Positions 17,559-25,887 of a stretch of 64,000 nucleotides of DNA are shown here, piece after piece. This DNA comes from Ancylobacter defluvii (GTDB lineage: Bacteria > Pseudomonadota > Alphaproteobacteria > Rhizobiales > Xanthobacteraceae): NCBI RefSeq assembly GCF_018390605.1, contig NZ_JAHBGD010000012.1, positions 278,226 through 342,225 of the forward strand. Direction: 5' to 3'. Made by a program: the position numbers and the translations under genes. Numbering within the stretch: the first letter of the stretch is position 1; each line of letters begins with the position of its first letter. The notes under the pieces were generated by a model that was not told the origin of the DNA, made no database searches, and worked only from the letters and a program-made list of their open reading frames with translations.

Positions 17559-18206
17559 ATGGCCCGATCCGAAAACAAAACCGCCCCGCTGGCCCCGCGC
17601 CTCTATCTCCTGCTGCCTCCCCTCGCCGGCCATGCCGAAGCCGAGGCGGAGCGCCTTGCCGCATTGCTGCGCGATGTCGCGGCGGCGACCGATCTCGCCG
17701 CCGTGCTGATCCGTCCCGGCGAGGCCGGCGCCGGCGAGTTGCGCGGCCTCGTCGCCGCCGCCCAGGAAGCCGGCGCCGCCTGCCTGATCGACGGCAATGC
17801 CGCGCTCGCCGCCGCCACCGGCGCCGACGGCGTGCACGCCACCGGCCTCACGGCGCTGAAGGGCGCCCTCGCCGCCGTGCGGCCGGACGGCATTGCCGGC
17901 GTCAGCGATCTGAAGAACAAGCACGACGCCATGAGCGCCGGCGAGAGCGGCGCCGACTACGTGATGTTCGGCGAAGCCGACGCCCAGGGACGCCGCCCGC
18001 CCTTCGACACCACGTGCGAGCGCGTGCAGTGGTGGGCGGAGATCTTCCAGACCCCCTGCGTCGCCTATGCCCGCACCCTGGAGGAAGTCGACGCGCTGGT
18101 CGCCGCCGGTGCCGACTTCATCGCCGTGGACACCCTGCTTCTCGACGATACGGCGGACGCCGCCCGCGCCCTCGCCGGCCGGCTCGTGCCGGCGGGAGCC
18201 GGCTGA
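17559..18206 (+). CDS. ThiE/TenI-like TIM-barrel protein, active site altered
   Basis: The 215-residue product has the thiamine-phosphate synthase fold signature (CLIDGNAALAAATGADGVHATG, then VSDLKNKHDAMSAGESGADYVMFGEA). However, the family's diphosphate/Mg motif, usually NDRVDLA, reads DGNAALA here, losing the Asp residues, and the GPVFPTxTK-type loop is absent. It is therefore probably not a working thiamine-phosphate synthase. Genes of this type are found beside fba in Hyphomicrobiales. Its stop overlaps the start of the Sel1 gene (TGATG), so the two are translationally coupled. Confidence 0.72.
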   Translation: MARSENKTAPLAPRLYLLLPPLAGHAEAEAERLAALLRDVAAATDLAAVLIRPGEAGAGELRGLVAAAQEAGAACLIDGNAALAAATGADGVHATGLTALKGALAAVRPDGIAGVSDLKNKHDAMSAGESGADYVMFGEADAQGRRPPFDTTCERVQWWAEIFQTPCVAYARTLEEVDALVAAGADFIAVDTLLLDDTADAARALAGRLVPAGAG

Positions 18207-19291
18207 TGCGGGCGCGGCACGTCGCCGGCGCCGCCGCGGCCGTCCTGGTTCTCGCCGCCGCCGCGGGCGGCTTCGTGCGCGCCCAGACGTCTCACGAGGC
18301 CGCACCGCCGCAGGCCGCGCCTGAGGGGGCCGCGCCGCAGGGGGCTCCATCTCAGGGCGGCACGCCTCCGGCGTCCCTGTCTCCCGGGACCGTGCCTCAG
18401 CAGGCCGCGCCGCAGGCCGGGAACCCGCCGGACCAGAATGGCCCGCCGCTCGACGCCGCCTATGGCGCCTTCCAGCGCGGCGACTATGCCGCGGCGCTGA
18501 AACTGGCGGTCGAGCGGGCGAACGGTGCCCAGGACCCGGTGGCCATGGTACTGGCGGCGGAGATCCTGTCGCAGGGCTATGGGGTGGTCGAGGACCGGGC
18601 CGCCGCCCGCCAGTGGTACGAGGCCGCCGCCGCCAAGGGCAGTGCCGACGCCCTGTTCGCCCTCGCCTCGCTGAAGCTCAAGGAAGCCGGCAACAACGCC
18701 CAGATCAAGAGCGAGGCGGTGCCGCTGCTGCGCGCCGCCGCCGAGAAGGGCAACTCGCTCGCCTGCTACAATCTCGGCCTGCTCTATCTCGAGGGCGAGG
18801 CGGCGCCGAAGGAGCCGAGCCTGGCGGCCGACTGGTTCCGCAAGGCCGCCGACCAGGACGAGCCGGATGCGCTCTATGCCCTCGCCATTCTCTATCGCGA
18901 GGGCCGCGGCGTGCCGCGCGACGCCATCGAGTCGGCGCGGCTGCTGCAGCGCGCCGACGAGATCGGCCATGTCGTCGCCACCACCGAATACGCCATTGCG
19001 GTGTTCAACGGCTTCGGCATGCCCAAGGACGAGGAGCGCGCCGCCGAGCTGTTCCGCAAGGCGGCGCTGGCCGGCAACGCCATCGCCCAGAACCGCTATG
19101 CCCGCATGCTCGCCGCCGGGCGCGGCACCAATCAGGACAAGCCGCTCGCCGCCGCCTGGTACAAGGTCGCGCAGTCGCAGGGCGGGACCAAGGATGCCGA
19201 GCTCGACAAGATGATCACCACGCTGACGCCCGAGGAGCGGGGCAAGGCGGAGGCGATCCTGCGCAAATGGGCGGGCGGCACCTCGGGCTGA
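18206..19291 (+). CDS. Exported Sel1-like repeat (SLR) protein
   Basis: The 361-residue protein has a signal peptide (about 1-27), a Pro/Gln/Ala-rich low-complexity linker (about 30-85) and then about six Sel1/TPR-like repeats. Examples are AAARQWYEAAAAKGSADALFALA, AADWFRKAADQDEPDALYALA and AAELFRKAALAGNAIAQNRYA. SLR proteins are helical scaffolds for protein contacts, often in envelope complexes. It is coupled to the ThiE-like gene by a 1-nt overlap, with GGGAG ahead of the ATG. Confidence 0.85.
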   Translation: MRARHVAGAAAAVLVLAAAAGGFVRAQTSHEAAPPQAAPEGAAPQGAPSQGGTPPASLSPGTVPQQAAPQAGNPPDQNGPPLDAAYGAFQRGDYAAALKLAVERANGAQDPVAMVLAAEILSQGYGVVEDRAAARQWYEAAAAKGSADALFALASLKLKEAGNNAQIKSEAVPLLRAAAEKGNSLACYNLGLLYLEGEAAPKEPSLAADWFRKAADQDEPDALYALAILYREGRGVPRDAIESARLLQRADEIGHVVATTEYAIAVFNGFGMPKDEERAAELFRKAALAGNAIAQNRYARMLAAGRGTNQDKPLAAAWYKVAQSQGGTKDAELDKMITTLTPEERGKAEAILRKWAGGTSG

Positions 19292-19424
19292 TCCGCCCGC
19301 GGAGCCGGCCCGGCTTCCCCTGCGTGCCGGACCGGGCTGCCTTGCCCCGGCCGTCACACGCCGCTACTCATCGTGGCGCATCGCGCTCGCAAGGCGCGCC
19401 GCGCAGCCTCAGGAGACCCCGTTT

Positions 19425-22400
19425 TTGGCCATTGCCCGTCGACTGGTGCCCCGCGCCCTCATCCACTCGCTCGTCGCGTTCCTGCTGGCGCTGGTGCCGG
19501 CGATGACGCTGGCGCCGGGCGCGGCGCGCGCGCTCGATGCGGTGGCGATCCGGCTCGATGCGCCGGTGATCGACCTCGCGCCGGCGATCGAGCGGCACGA
19601 CACCGAGGGCAACAGCATCCCGGTCTCCACCGTGCCGGGCGCCGACGGCATCGTGCGCCGCTTCGAGGTGCGCGCCGTCGCCCCGACGCCCAATGGCAGC
19701 AAATGGGCGGTGTTCGCGCTCGCCAACAACACCGACGAGCAGGTCGACCGGCTGATCGTCGCTCCGCATTACCGCATGGTCGGCTCCGGCGTGTTCTGGC
19801 CCGACCTCGGCAATCGCCGCATCCTCAACCTGACCCCCAGCCAGGGCTTCCGCCCGGAATTGCAGAGCGCCTCGGACGCCGACGTCTATCTCGTCACCCT
19901 CGACCCCGGCACCACGGTGACACTGGTCGCCGAGCTCGCCGACGGCAACCTGCCGCAGCTGCACCTCTGGGAGCCGGAGACCTTCAAGGACAAGGTGAAC
20001 TCCTTCACCCTGTATAACGGCATCGTGATCGGCATTGCCGGCCTGCTCGCTTTGTTCCTCACCATCCTGTTCGTGGTGAAGGGCAGCGCGATGTTCCCGG
20101 CCGCCGCGCTGCTGGCCTGGGCGGTGCTCGGCTATATCGGCCTCGATTTCGGCTTCTGGAGCAAGGTGTTCGGCATCTCGCCGCTCGCCCAGCAATTCTG
20201 GCGCGCCGCCGGCGAGGCGATCCTCGCCGCCACGCTGGTGGTGTTCCTGTTCGCCTATCTCAACCTCAACCGCTGGCATGTGCGCTACATGCACATCACC
20301 GCCGGCTGGCTGGTGTTCCTGGTCGCCCTGGTCGGCCTGGCGCTGCTCGACCCTTCCGCGGCGGCCGGCATCGCCCGCCCCTCGCTGCTGGTGGTCTCGG
20401 TGATGGGCTTCGCCGTGGTGATGTGGCTGTCGCTGCACCGCTACGACCGAGCGGTGCTGATCATCCCGACGCTGTTCCTGTTGATGGTGTGGGTGATCAC
20501 CGCCGGCATGGCCGTGTCCGGGCGCATCGGCAACGACCTCGTCGCCCCCGCCCTGCTCGGCGGGCTGGTGCTGATCGTCATGCTCATCGGCTTCACGGTG
20601 ATGCAGCACGCCTTCGCCGGCATCGGCTCGGTGGCCGGCAGCGCGCAGGAGCTGGAGCGCCGGGCGCTGGCGGTGGCCGGCTCCGGCGACATCGTCTGGG
20701 ACTGGGACGTCGATGCCGACCGCATCCATGTCAGCCCGGAAGCCGAGCAGCTGCTCGGCCTGAAGGCCGGCGCGCTCGACACCGAGGCCACCGGCTGGCT
20801 GGAGACCATCCATCCCGGCGACCGCGACCGCTTCCGTGCCACCCTCGACGGGCTGCTCGACCAGCGGCGCGGACGCATCGACCAGGATTTCCGCCTGCGC
20901 TCCAAGGACGGCCACTATCTGTGGTTCAACCTGCGCGCCCGGCCGGTGGTGGGCACCGACGGCGAGGTGGTGCGCTGCATCGGCACGCTCTCCGACGTCA
21001 CCGACAGCCGCACCGCCGAAGAGCGCATGCTGCACGACGCGGTGCACGACAACCTCACCGGGCTGCCGAACCGCGAATTGTTCCTCGACCGGCTCGCCTC
21101 GGCGAGCGGTTTTGCGCGCTCGGACGAGACGCTGAAGCCGACCATCATGCTGGTCGACCTCGACCGCTTCAAACAGGTGAACGCCAGCCTCGGCATGCCC
21201 GCCGGCGATTCCATCCTGCTCACCGTGGCGCGCCGGCTGATGCGGCTCACCAAGCAGCAGGATACCCTCGCCCGCCTCGGCGGCGACCATTTCGCGCTGA
21301 TCCTGATGTCCGAGCGCGACCCCGAGCGGGTCACCGCCTTCGCCGACACGCTGCGCCGGACGCTGCGGGCACCGATCACCTTCGGCGATCGCGAGATCTT
21401 CATCACCGCCTCGATCGGCCTGCTGCTCGCCGACGGCCAGAAGCGCACGCCGCAGGAGATGCTGAAGGATGCCGAGCTGGCGATGTATTTCGCCAAGCGG
21501 GTCGGCGGCGACCGCATCGAGGTGTTCCGCCCCTCGATGCGCACCCAGAAGCTCGACCGGATGACGCTGGAGAGCGACCTGCGCTCGGCGCTGGAGAAGG
21601 GCGAGATCGGCGTGGTCTACCGGCCGATCATGGACCTGACGACGCGCACCATCGCCGGCTTCGAGGTGTCGACGCGCTGGCAGCACCCGACGCTCGGCAC
21701 GCTCGCCCCGGACGACTTCATGACGCTGGCCGAGGATTCCGGCCTGATCGTCGACATCGGCCTGTTCGTGCTCGACGCCAGCGCCCGCCAGCTCGGCGCC
21801 TGGCAGCGGTCGATGCGCGGCGACCCGATCTTCATCACCGTCGACATCTCCTCGCGGCAGATGCTGCGGCACGATCTTCTGCAGGACCTCAAGGCCATCC
21901 TCGCCCGCAATGTGGTGGCGCCCGGCACGCTGAAGCTGGAGCTTTCCGAATCGCTGGCGATGGAGAACCCGGAATATGCGGCACAGATCCTGCTGCGCAT
22001 GCGCGAGCTCGGCGCCGGGCTGACGCTGGACGATTTCGGCACCGGCTATTCCTCGCTGGCCTATCTCCAGCGCTTTCCGTTCGACACCATCAAGGTCGAC
22101 CGCACCTTCGTCAAAGCGCTGGGGCGCAACGGCAACAAGGCGCAGCGGCCGGTGATCCTGCGCACCATCGTCACCATGGCGCATGATCTCGGCATGGAGA
22201 TCGTCGCCGAGGGGGTGGAATCGGAGGCCTCGGCCACCGCGCTGGCCAAGCTCGGCTGCCGCTACGGCCAGGGACCGCTGTTCGGCGAGGTCATGTCGGC
22301 GGAGGAAGCGCGCCGGCTGCTGCAGCCCGAGGCCTCGCCGGCCTCGCTGCTCGAGCGCGGCCGGCTGCTGCGCCGCGGCGGCAAGCCGGACGCCAAGCTG

Positions 22401-22601
22401 GACGCCAAGCCGGCTGGCCCGACGACCGGCCAATCGACTGCCCCAAACACGGGCCAAGCCACCGGCAACGGCGACGCTGCCATCCGGCCGGCTGCCGGAC
22501 CGTTGCCGCGCCCGACACCCGCCCGCCCGGCGGCAACTCCCGCCGCCACGCCGGCGCGCCCGGCCGATTCTTCCGGCGAGGCGCCCGCCAAGGCGTCCTG
22601 A
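19425..22601 (+). CDS. Membrane GGDEF-EAL protein with degenerate motifs
   Basis: The 1058-residue protein has a signal peptide (about 1-37) and a periplasmic 7TMR-DISM-like beta domain (about 38-195). Seven membrane helices (about 200-405), a PAS domain (about 415-525), a GGDEF domain (about 535-700), an EAL domain (about 714-960) and a Pro/Ala tail follow. The GGDEF signature reads GGDHF (619-623), replacing the metal-binding Glu. The EAL signature reads EVSTRW (747-752), and the usual N of the next strand is D (TVDISSRQ); DDFGTGYSSL and AEGVES remain. Cyclic-di-GMP synthesis is unlikely and hydrolysis doubtful, so a binding or sensory role is inferred. The start is a TTG, supported by AGGAG 9 nt upstream. 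Confidence 0.85.
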   Translation: MAIARRLVPRALIHSLVAFLLALVPAMTLAPGAARALDAVAIRLDAPVIDLAPAIERHDTEGNSIPVSTVPGADGIVRRFEVRAVAPTPNGSKWAVFALANNTDEQVDRLIVAPHYRMVGSGVFWPDLGNRRILNLTPSQGFRPELQSASDADVYLVTLDPGTTVTLVAELADGNLPQLHLWEPETFKDKVNSFTLYNGIVIGIAGLLALFLTILFVVKGSAMFPAAALLAWAVLGYIGLDFGFWSKVFGISPLAQQFWRAAGEAILAATLVVFLFAYLNLNRWHVRYMHITAGWLVFLVALVGLALLDPSAAAGIARPSLLVVSVMGFAVVMWLSLHRYDRAVLIIPTLFLLMVWVITAGMAVSGRIGNDLVAPALLGGLVLIVMLIGFTVMQHAFAGIGSVAGSAQELERRALAVAGSGDIVWDWDVDADRIHVSPEAEQLLGLKAGALDTEATGWLETIHPGDRDRFRATLDGLLDQRRGRIDQDFRLRSKDGHYLWFNLRARPVVGTDGEVVRCIGTLSDVTDSRTAEERMLHDAVHDNLTGLPNRELFLDRLASASGFARSDETLKPTIMLVDLDRFKQVNASLGMPAGDSILLTVARRLMRLTKQQDTLARLGGDHFALILMSERDPERVTAFADTLRRTLRAPITFGDREIFITASIGLLLADGQKRTPQEMLKDAELAMYFAKRVGGDRIEVFRPSMRTQKLDRMTLESDLRSALEKGEIGVVYRPIMDLTTRTIAGFEVSTRWQHPTLGTLAPDDFMTLAEDSGLIVDIGLFVLDASARQLGAWQRSMRGDPIFITVDISSRQMLRHDLLQDLKAILARNVVAPGTLKLELSESLAMENPEYAAQILLRMRELGAGLTLDDFGTGYSSLAYLQRFPFDTIKVDRTFVKALGRNGNKAQRPVILRTIVTMAHDLGMEIVAEGVESEASATALAKLGCRYGQGPLFGEVMSAEEARRLLQPEASPASLLERGRLLRRGGKPDAKLDAKPAGPTTGQSTAPNTGQATGNGDAAIRPAAGPLPRPTPARPAATPAATPARPADSSGEAPAKAS

Positions 22602-22702
22602 TCGCCGCCTTCCGGCACAAGACAGAGCGGCGCGACCACCGGGACGATGGCCGGCGCCATGGCCGTCTCTGATCGCGCAGGGAAGAAGGCGGCCCCGCCG
22701 CC

Positions 22703-23329
22703 TCAGGCGTGGCCGGCCTCGGTGGAGAGCATGCCGGGATCGATGCCGAGCTTGCGCAGCGCCCGCTCATATTTGCCGGCCGCATCGGTGCCGAACACCA
22801 GCGACGCATCCGCCGGGCAGTTGAGCCAGCCATTCTGCTGGATCTCGTTTTCCAGCTGCCCCGGCGCCCAGCCGGCATAGCCGAGCGCCAGCACCGCGCT
22901 GTGCGGCCCGCCGCCGCCGGCGATCGCCTTCAGGATGTCGAGGGTGGCGGTGAGGCAGATGCCGCTGTCGATCGGCAGCGTCGAATCCTGGATGAAGAAA
23001 TCCGAGGAATGCAGCACGAAGCCGCGCCCGGTCTCCACCGGCCCGCCCTTCAGCACCGTCACCTCGCCGGCGGCGCGCGGCAAGTGTATACGCTCCTCCT
23101 CCGGCACCACGTCGAGCTGCACCAGCAGGTCGCGGAAACTGATATGGCTGGCCGGCTGGTTGACGATGATGCCCATCGCCCCCTCGGGCGAATGGGCGCA
23201 CATATAGATCACCGCGCGGGCGAAACGCTCGTCGCGCATGCCGGGCATGGCCACCAGCAGCTGTCCGTCGAGGAAGCTGGTGTCCGGGGGACGGTCGTCG
23301 CCGCCATTGTCCTTCTGGCCGATCCACAT
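22703..23329 (-). CDS. YqgE/AlgH family protein (UPF0301)
   Basis: The 208-residue protein shows the family start [24 protein letters not shown] and MGIIVNQPA, with [15 protein letters not shown] near the C-terminus. The function of the family is not settled; it is cytoplasmic, and the Pseudomonas member AlgH affects alginate regulation. There is no strong ribosome-binding site. It is divergent from the DsbD-N-like gene. Confidence 0.9.
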   Translation of the reverse strand: MWIGQKDNGGDDRPPDTSFLDGQLLVAMPGMRDERFARAVIYMCAHSPEGAMGIIVNQPASHISFRDLLVQLDVVPEEERIHLPRAAGEVTVLKGGPVETGRGFVLHSSDFFIQDSTLPIDSGICLTATLDILKAIAGGGGPHSAVLALGYAGWAPGQLENEIQQNGWLNCPADASLVFGTDAAGKYERALRKLGIDPGMLSTEAGHA

Positions 23330-23463
23330 GCAAGGAAGCCTAGTCCCGACCCGCGGTTTTTCAAGTCCGCTGCGGCATCCGGCGGCACCTGCCCGCCGGG
23401 CCTCACATGAAATTGCGGGCGTGCCGGCTTTCCGCCGGTCGCGCGACGGGCTATCGGCTGGAT

Positions 23464-24327
23464 ATGATCACGCATTCCCGCCTCGCCGCCCCGCTTCTCG
23501 CCGCTCCCCTCGTGGTCGCGCTGTCCTTGCCGCCGGCGCGGGCGGAGGTCGAATCGCCATGGTCGGCGCCGGAAGGCACCGCGGTGCGGCTGGTCGCCGG
23601 CGCCCGCGAAGGGGTGGTTCATCACGCCGGCGTCGAGATCCGGCTGGCATCGGGCTGGAAGACCTATTGGCGCTATCCCGGCGATGCCGGCATCCCGCCG
23701 CAGTTCAACTGGGGCGATTCCGACAATGTCGAACGGGTGGAGATCGACTGGCCGGCACCGATCCGCTTCGACGAAGGCGGCGCCACCTCGATCGGCTACA
23801 AGCACGACGTGATCCTGCCGTTGCGGGTTGTGCCGAAGGACCCCGGCCAGCCGGTGCGGCTCGATCTCGCGCTCGATTTCGCGGTGTGCTCGACCATCTG
23901 CCAGCCGGCCAGCGCCAGCGTCGCGCTCGACATTCCCGCCGCCGGCGCCGCCCCGACCTCGCCGGCGCTGGAGAACGCCACCGCCCAGGTGCCGCGGCCG
24001 GTCGGAATGGGGGCTTCCGGCGCGCCCGCCATCGAAGAGGCCAGGCTGGAAGGCACGGGCGACAAGGCCCGCATCCGGGTGACCGCCCGTCTCGCCGATT
24101 CTGCCGCCGGCGACCTGTTCGTCGAGGGGCCGAACGAGGACTGGGCCCTGCCGCTGCCCGAGCGCCAACCGGGCGCCGATGGCCGCACCGTCTTCGTGCT
24201 GCCGGTCGAGGGCGTGCCGAAGGGGGCGAGCCTCGCCGACAGCCCGCTGCGCTTCACCCTCGTCGACGGCAAGGACGCCGGCGCGGTGCGGGCGGTGGAG
24301 GCGACGGCGCGACTTTCCACCCCCTGA
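23464..24327 (+). CDS. Stand-alone DsbD N-terminal (alpha) domain-like periplasmic protein
   Basis: The 287-residue product has a signal peptide ([20 protein letters not shown] to PPARA) followed by an immunoglobulin-like nDsbD domain. It contains [19 protein letters not shown] and a Cys pair CSTIC, the position of the redox pair in DsbD-alpha. The central membrane domain and the thioredoxin domain of full DsbD are missing. It probably relays electrons to periplasmic targets, but its own electron donor is not visible here. I prefer the ATG at 23464 to one at 23407 because it gives a clean signal peptide. A peroxiredoxin gene follows 130 nt downstream. Confidence 0.72.
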   Translation: MITHSRLAAPLLAAPLVVALSLPPARAEVESPWSAPEGTAVRLVAGAREGVVHHAGVEIRLASGWKTYWRYPGDAGIPPQFNWGDSDNVERVEIDWPAPIRFDEGGATSIGYKHDVILPLRVVPKDPGQPVRLDLALDFAVCSTICQPASASVALDIPAAGAAPTSPALENATAQVPRPVGMGASGAPAIEEARLEGTGDKARIRVTARLADSAAGDLFVEGPNEDWALPLPERQPGADGRTVFVLPVEGVPKGASLADSPLRFTLVDGKDAGAVRAVEATARLSTP

Positions 24328-24386
24328 AAACGCTTTCCGTGCGACGGGAACCGATTATGCTACCGGCGCCGCGCCGGGGCGGCGCC

Positions 24387-24436
24387 AGAACCGCTCCGCA
24401 AGAACCGCTCCGGGCGGCGCAGCTATGTCATATGAC
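24387..24436 (+). promoter_or_regulatory. Tandem repeat and palindrome upstream of the peroxiredoxin gene
   Basis: AGAACCGCTCCG occurs twice (24387-24398 and 24401-24412), 14 bp apart. A perfect 10-bp palindrome GTCATATGAC follows at 24427-24436, just ahead of the ribosome-binding site. Both are candidate regulator sites. Confidence 0.4.
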
Positions 24437-24457
24437 GTCCGTTGAAAGGAATTCCCC

Positions 24458-24943
24458 ATGACGATCAAGGTCGGCGACAGCCTGCCGAGCGCCACCTTCC
24501 GCGTCGCCACCGCGGACGGCCCGGTGCCGAAATCCACCGAGGAAATCTTCAAGAACAAGAAGGTCGTGCTGTTCGCGGTGCCGGGCGCCTTCACCCCGAC
24601 CTGCCACAAGAACCACCTGCCGAGCTTCATCGCCCGCGCCGACGAGATCTTCGCCAAGGGCGTCAGCACCATCGCGGTGACCGCGGTCAACGACCCCTTC
24701 GTGCTGGAAGCCTGGGAAAAGGCCTCCAATGCCGGCGGCAAGATCCTGTTCCTCTCCGACGGCAATGGCGAATTCGCCAAGGCGCTGGGCCTCGATTTCG
24801 ACGCCTCCGCCGCCGGGCTCGGCCTGCGCTCCAAGCGCTACTCGATGCTGGTCGATGACGGCGAGGTGCTGATCCTCAATGTCGAGCCGGTGCCCAGCAA
24901 GGCCGACACCACCAATGCCGACGTCCTGCTGACGCAGTTCTGA
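24458..24943 (+). CDS. Prx5-type peroxiredoxin
   Basis: The 161-residue enzyme reduces hydroperoxides with a peroxidatic Cys in PGAFTPTCHKNHLPSF (Cys49). It is the AhpE/Prx5-like short form, with the usual KRYSMLVDDGEV strand near the C-terminus. No second resolving Cys is present, so it is a 1-Cys type that needs an outside thiol such as glutathione/glutaredoxin. An AAAGGA lies ahead of the ATG. Confidence 0.93.
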   Translation: MTIKVGDSLPSATFRVATADGPVPKSTEEIFKNKKVVLFAVPGAFTPTCHKNHLPSFIARADEIFAKGVSTIAVTAVNDPFVLEAWEKASNAGGKILFLSDGNGEFAKALGLDFDASAAGLGLRSKRYSMLVDDGEVLILNVEPVPSKADTTNADVLLTQF

Positions 24944-24960
24944 TCCGGCCCCGTGCCCTC

Positions 24961-24985
24961 CCCCCGGCGGCAATGCAGCCGGGGG
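24961..24985. terminator. Hairpin between convergent peroxiredoxin and YdcH-like genes
   Basis: CCCCCGGC (24961-24968) pairs with GCCGGGGG (24978-24985) across 9 nt. It sits in the 49-nt gap between two convergent genes. There is no T-run on either side. Confidence 0.45.
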
Positions 24986-24992
24986 ACCCGCC

Positions 24993-25199
24993 TCAGGCGA
25001 TGATGTCGGGCAGGATCTGGTCCTCGAAGAAGCCGATGCGGTCCTTGAGCGACAGCTTGCGCTTCTTCAGCCGGGCGAGCTGCAGCTGGTCACAGCCGGG
25101 AATCGACTGCAACGCCTCGATCGCACTGTCGAGATCGCGATGTTCCTGTCGCAGGCGCTCGAGGAGCGCCTGCAGCTCGCGTTCCTCATCCGCCGTCAT
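24993..25199 (-). CDS. YdcH/DUF465 family protein
   Basis: The 68-residue helical protein has the family core HRDLDSAIEAL and LQLARLKKRKLSLKDRI. Function unknown; the family consists of small cytoplasmic coiled-coil proteins. I begin at the ATG at 25199 (MTADEERELQALL); an upstream TTG in frame gives eight extra residues unlike the family. A second, related gene lies divergently about 240 nt away. Confidence 0.8.
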   Translation of the reverse strand: MTADEERELQALLERLRQEHRDLDSAIEALQSIPGCDQLQLARLKKRKLSLKDRIGFFEDQILPDIIA

Positions 25200-25261
25200 C
25201 TGTGCCAAAACGCCGACCCGCAACCCGATTCGTTTTTCATCGCGCCATGGCGCGCGGCACG

Positions 25262-25290
25262 ATTATCACCGTGGTTGCCGCTGGCCGCAA
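25262..25290 (-). promoter_or_regulatory. Putative promoter of the minus-strand YdcH-like gene
   Basis: On the minus strand TTGCGG (25290-25285) and GATAAT (25267-25262) are separated by 17 nt, about 63 nt upstream of the start codon. Confidence 0.45.
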
Positions 25291-25437
25291 TACGCCGCCC
25301 GGTGCCTGTCCTCCGCACAAGTGGCGCTTTTTGCACCGCACGGACATGCTGCGGCGCAGCGCATCGTTTCGTCGACAGCGCCGTTCTTCGGTGACAGACT
25401 GATGACGTTCCTAATCCAGACAGGGAGATCACAGTCC

Positions 25438-25608
25438 ATGTCCATGCAGGCGCATGTTGCGGAACTCGAAAGGCGCCACCAAGCGCTCGACAGGGAACTG
25501 AAGGCCGAAATGGCCCATCCGGCATCCAGCGAATCGAGAATAGCGGAACTTAAGCGGCGCAAGCTGCACCTCAAGGACGAAATCACCCGGTTGAAGACGG
25601 TGCATTAG
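25438..25608 (+). CDS. Second YdcH/DUF465 family protein
   Basis: The 56-residue product (HVAELERRHQALDRELKAEM, then RIAELKRRKLHLKDEITRLK) is a paralogue of the divergent 68-residue protein and shares its K/R-x-KL-x-LKDxI motif. GGGAG lies about 10 nt ahead of the ATG. The two genes share one intergenic region, so they may be co-regulated. Function unknown. Confidence 0.78.
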   Translation: MSMQAHVAELERRHQALDRELKAEMAHPASSESRIAELKRRKLHLKDEITRLKTVH

Positions 25609-25715
25609 CGGGTTCGAGCACGGCAGGCCGACGTATCGCGGGTTCGTGAACCGCCAGCCCACATACCTCAGGCCAAGCGCTGTGGATCAATGCGTGGAAG
25701 GTACAGCGTCTTTTG

Positions 25716-25737
25716 CCGCCGGCCCCAGGGCCGGCGG
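25716..25737 (+). terminator. Strong hairpin between the YdcH-like gene and prpE
   Basis: CCGCCGGCCC (25716-25725) and GGGCCGGCGG (25728-25737) form a perfect 10-bp stem; an interrupted T-rich run follows. The rest of the 279-nt spacer shows no gene. Confidence 0.6.
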
Positions 25738-25887
25738 TTCGCGTTTCGCGGTTTTCGCGTCGGCAGCTCGCGGGGTCGACCAAGGTCGTAAGCATTTCAG
25801 CGTTCTTGCAGGCGAAACCCGCCATCGGTTTCCTTGAAGAAAAACACCCTCGAAAATAATACCATCGGTTTCAGGGAGACGCCGACC

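Noticed and set aside
17559..18206. Functional thiE
   Set aside because: The catalytic Asp motif and the diphosphate loop are missing, so the enzyme name would be misleading.
25609..25660. tRNA gene suggested by GGGTTCGAGC
   Set aside because: The T-loop-like string has no pairing arms and no acceptor or anticodon stem around it.
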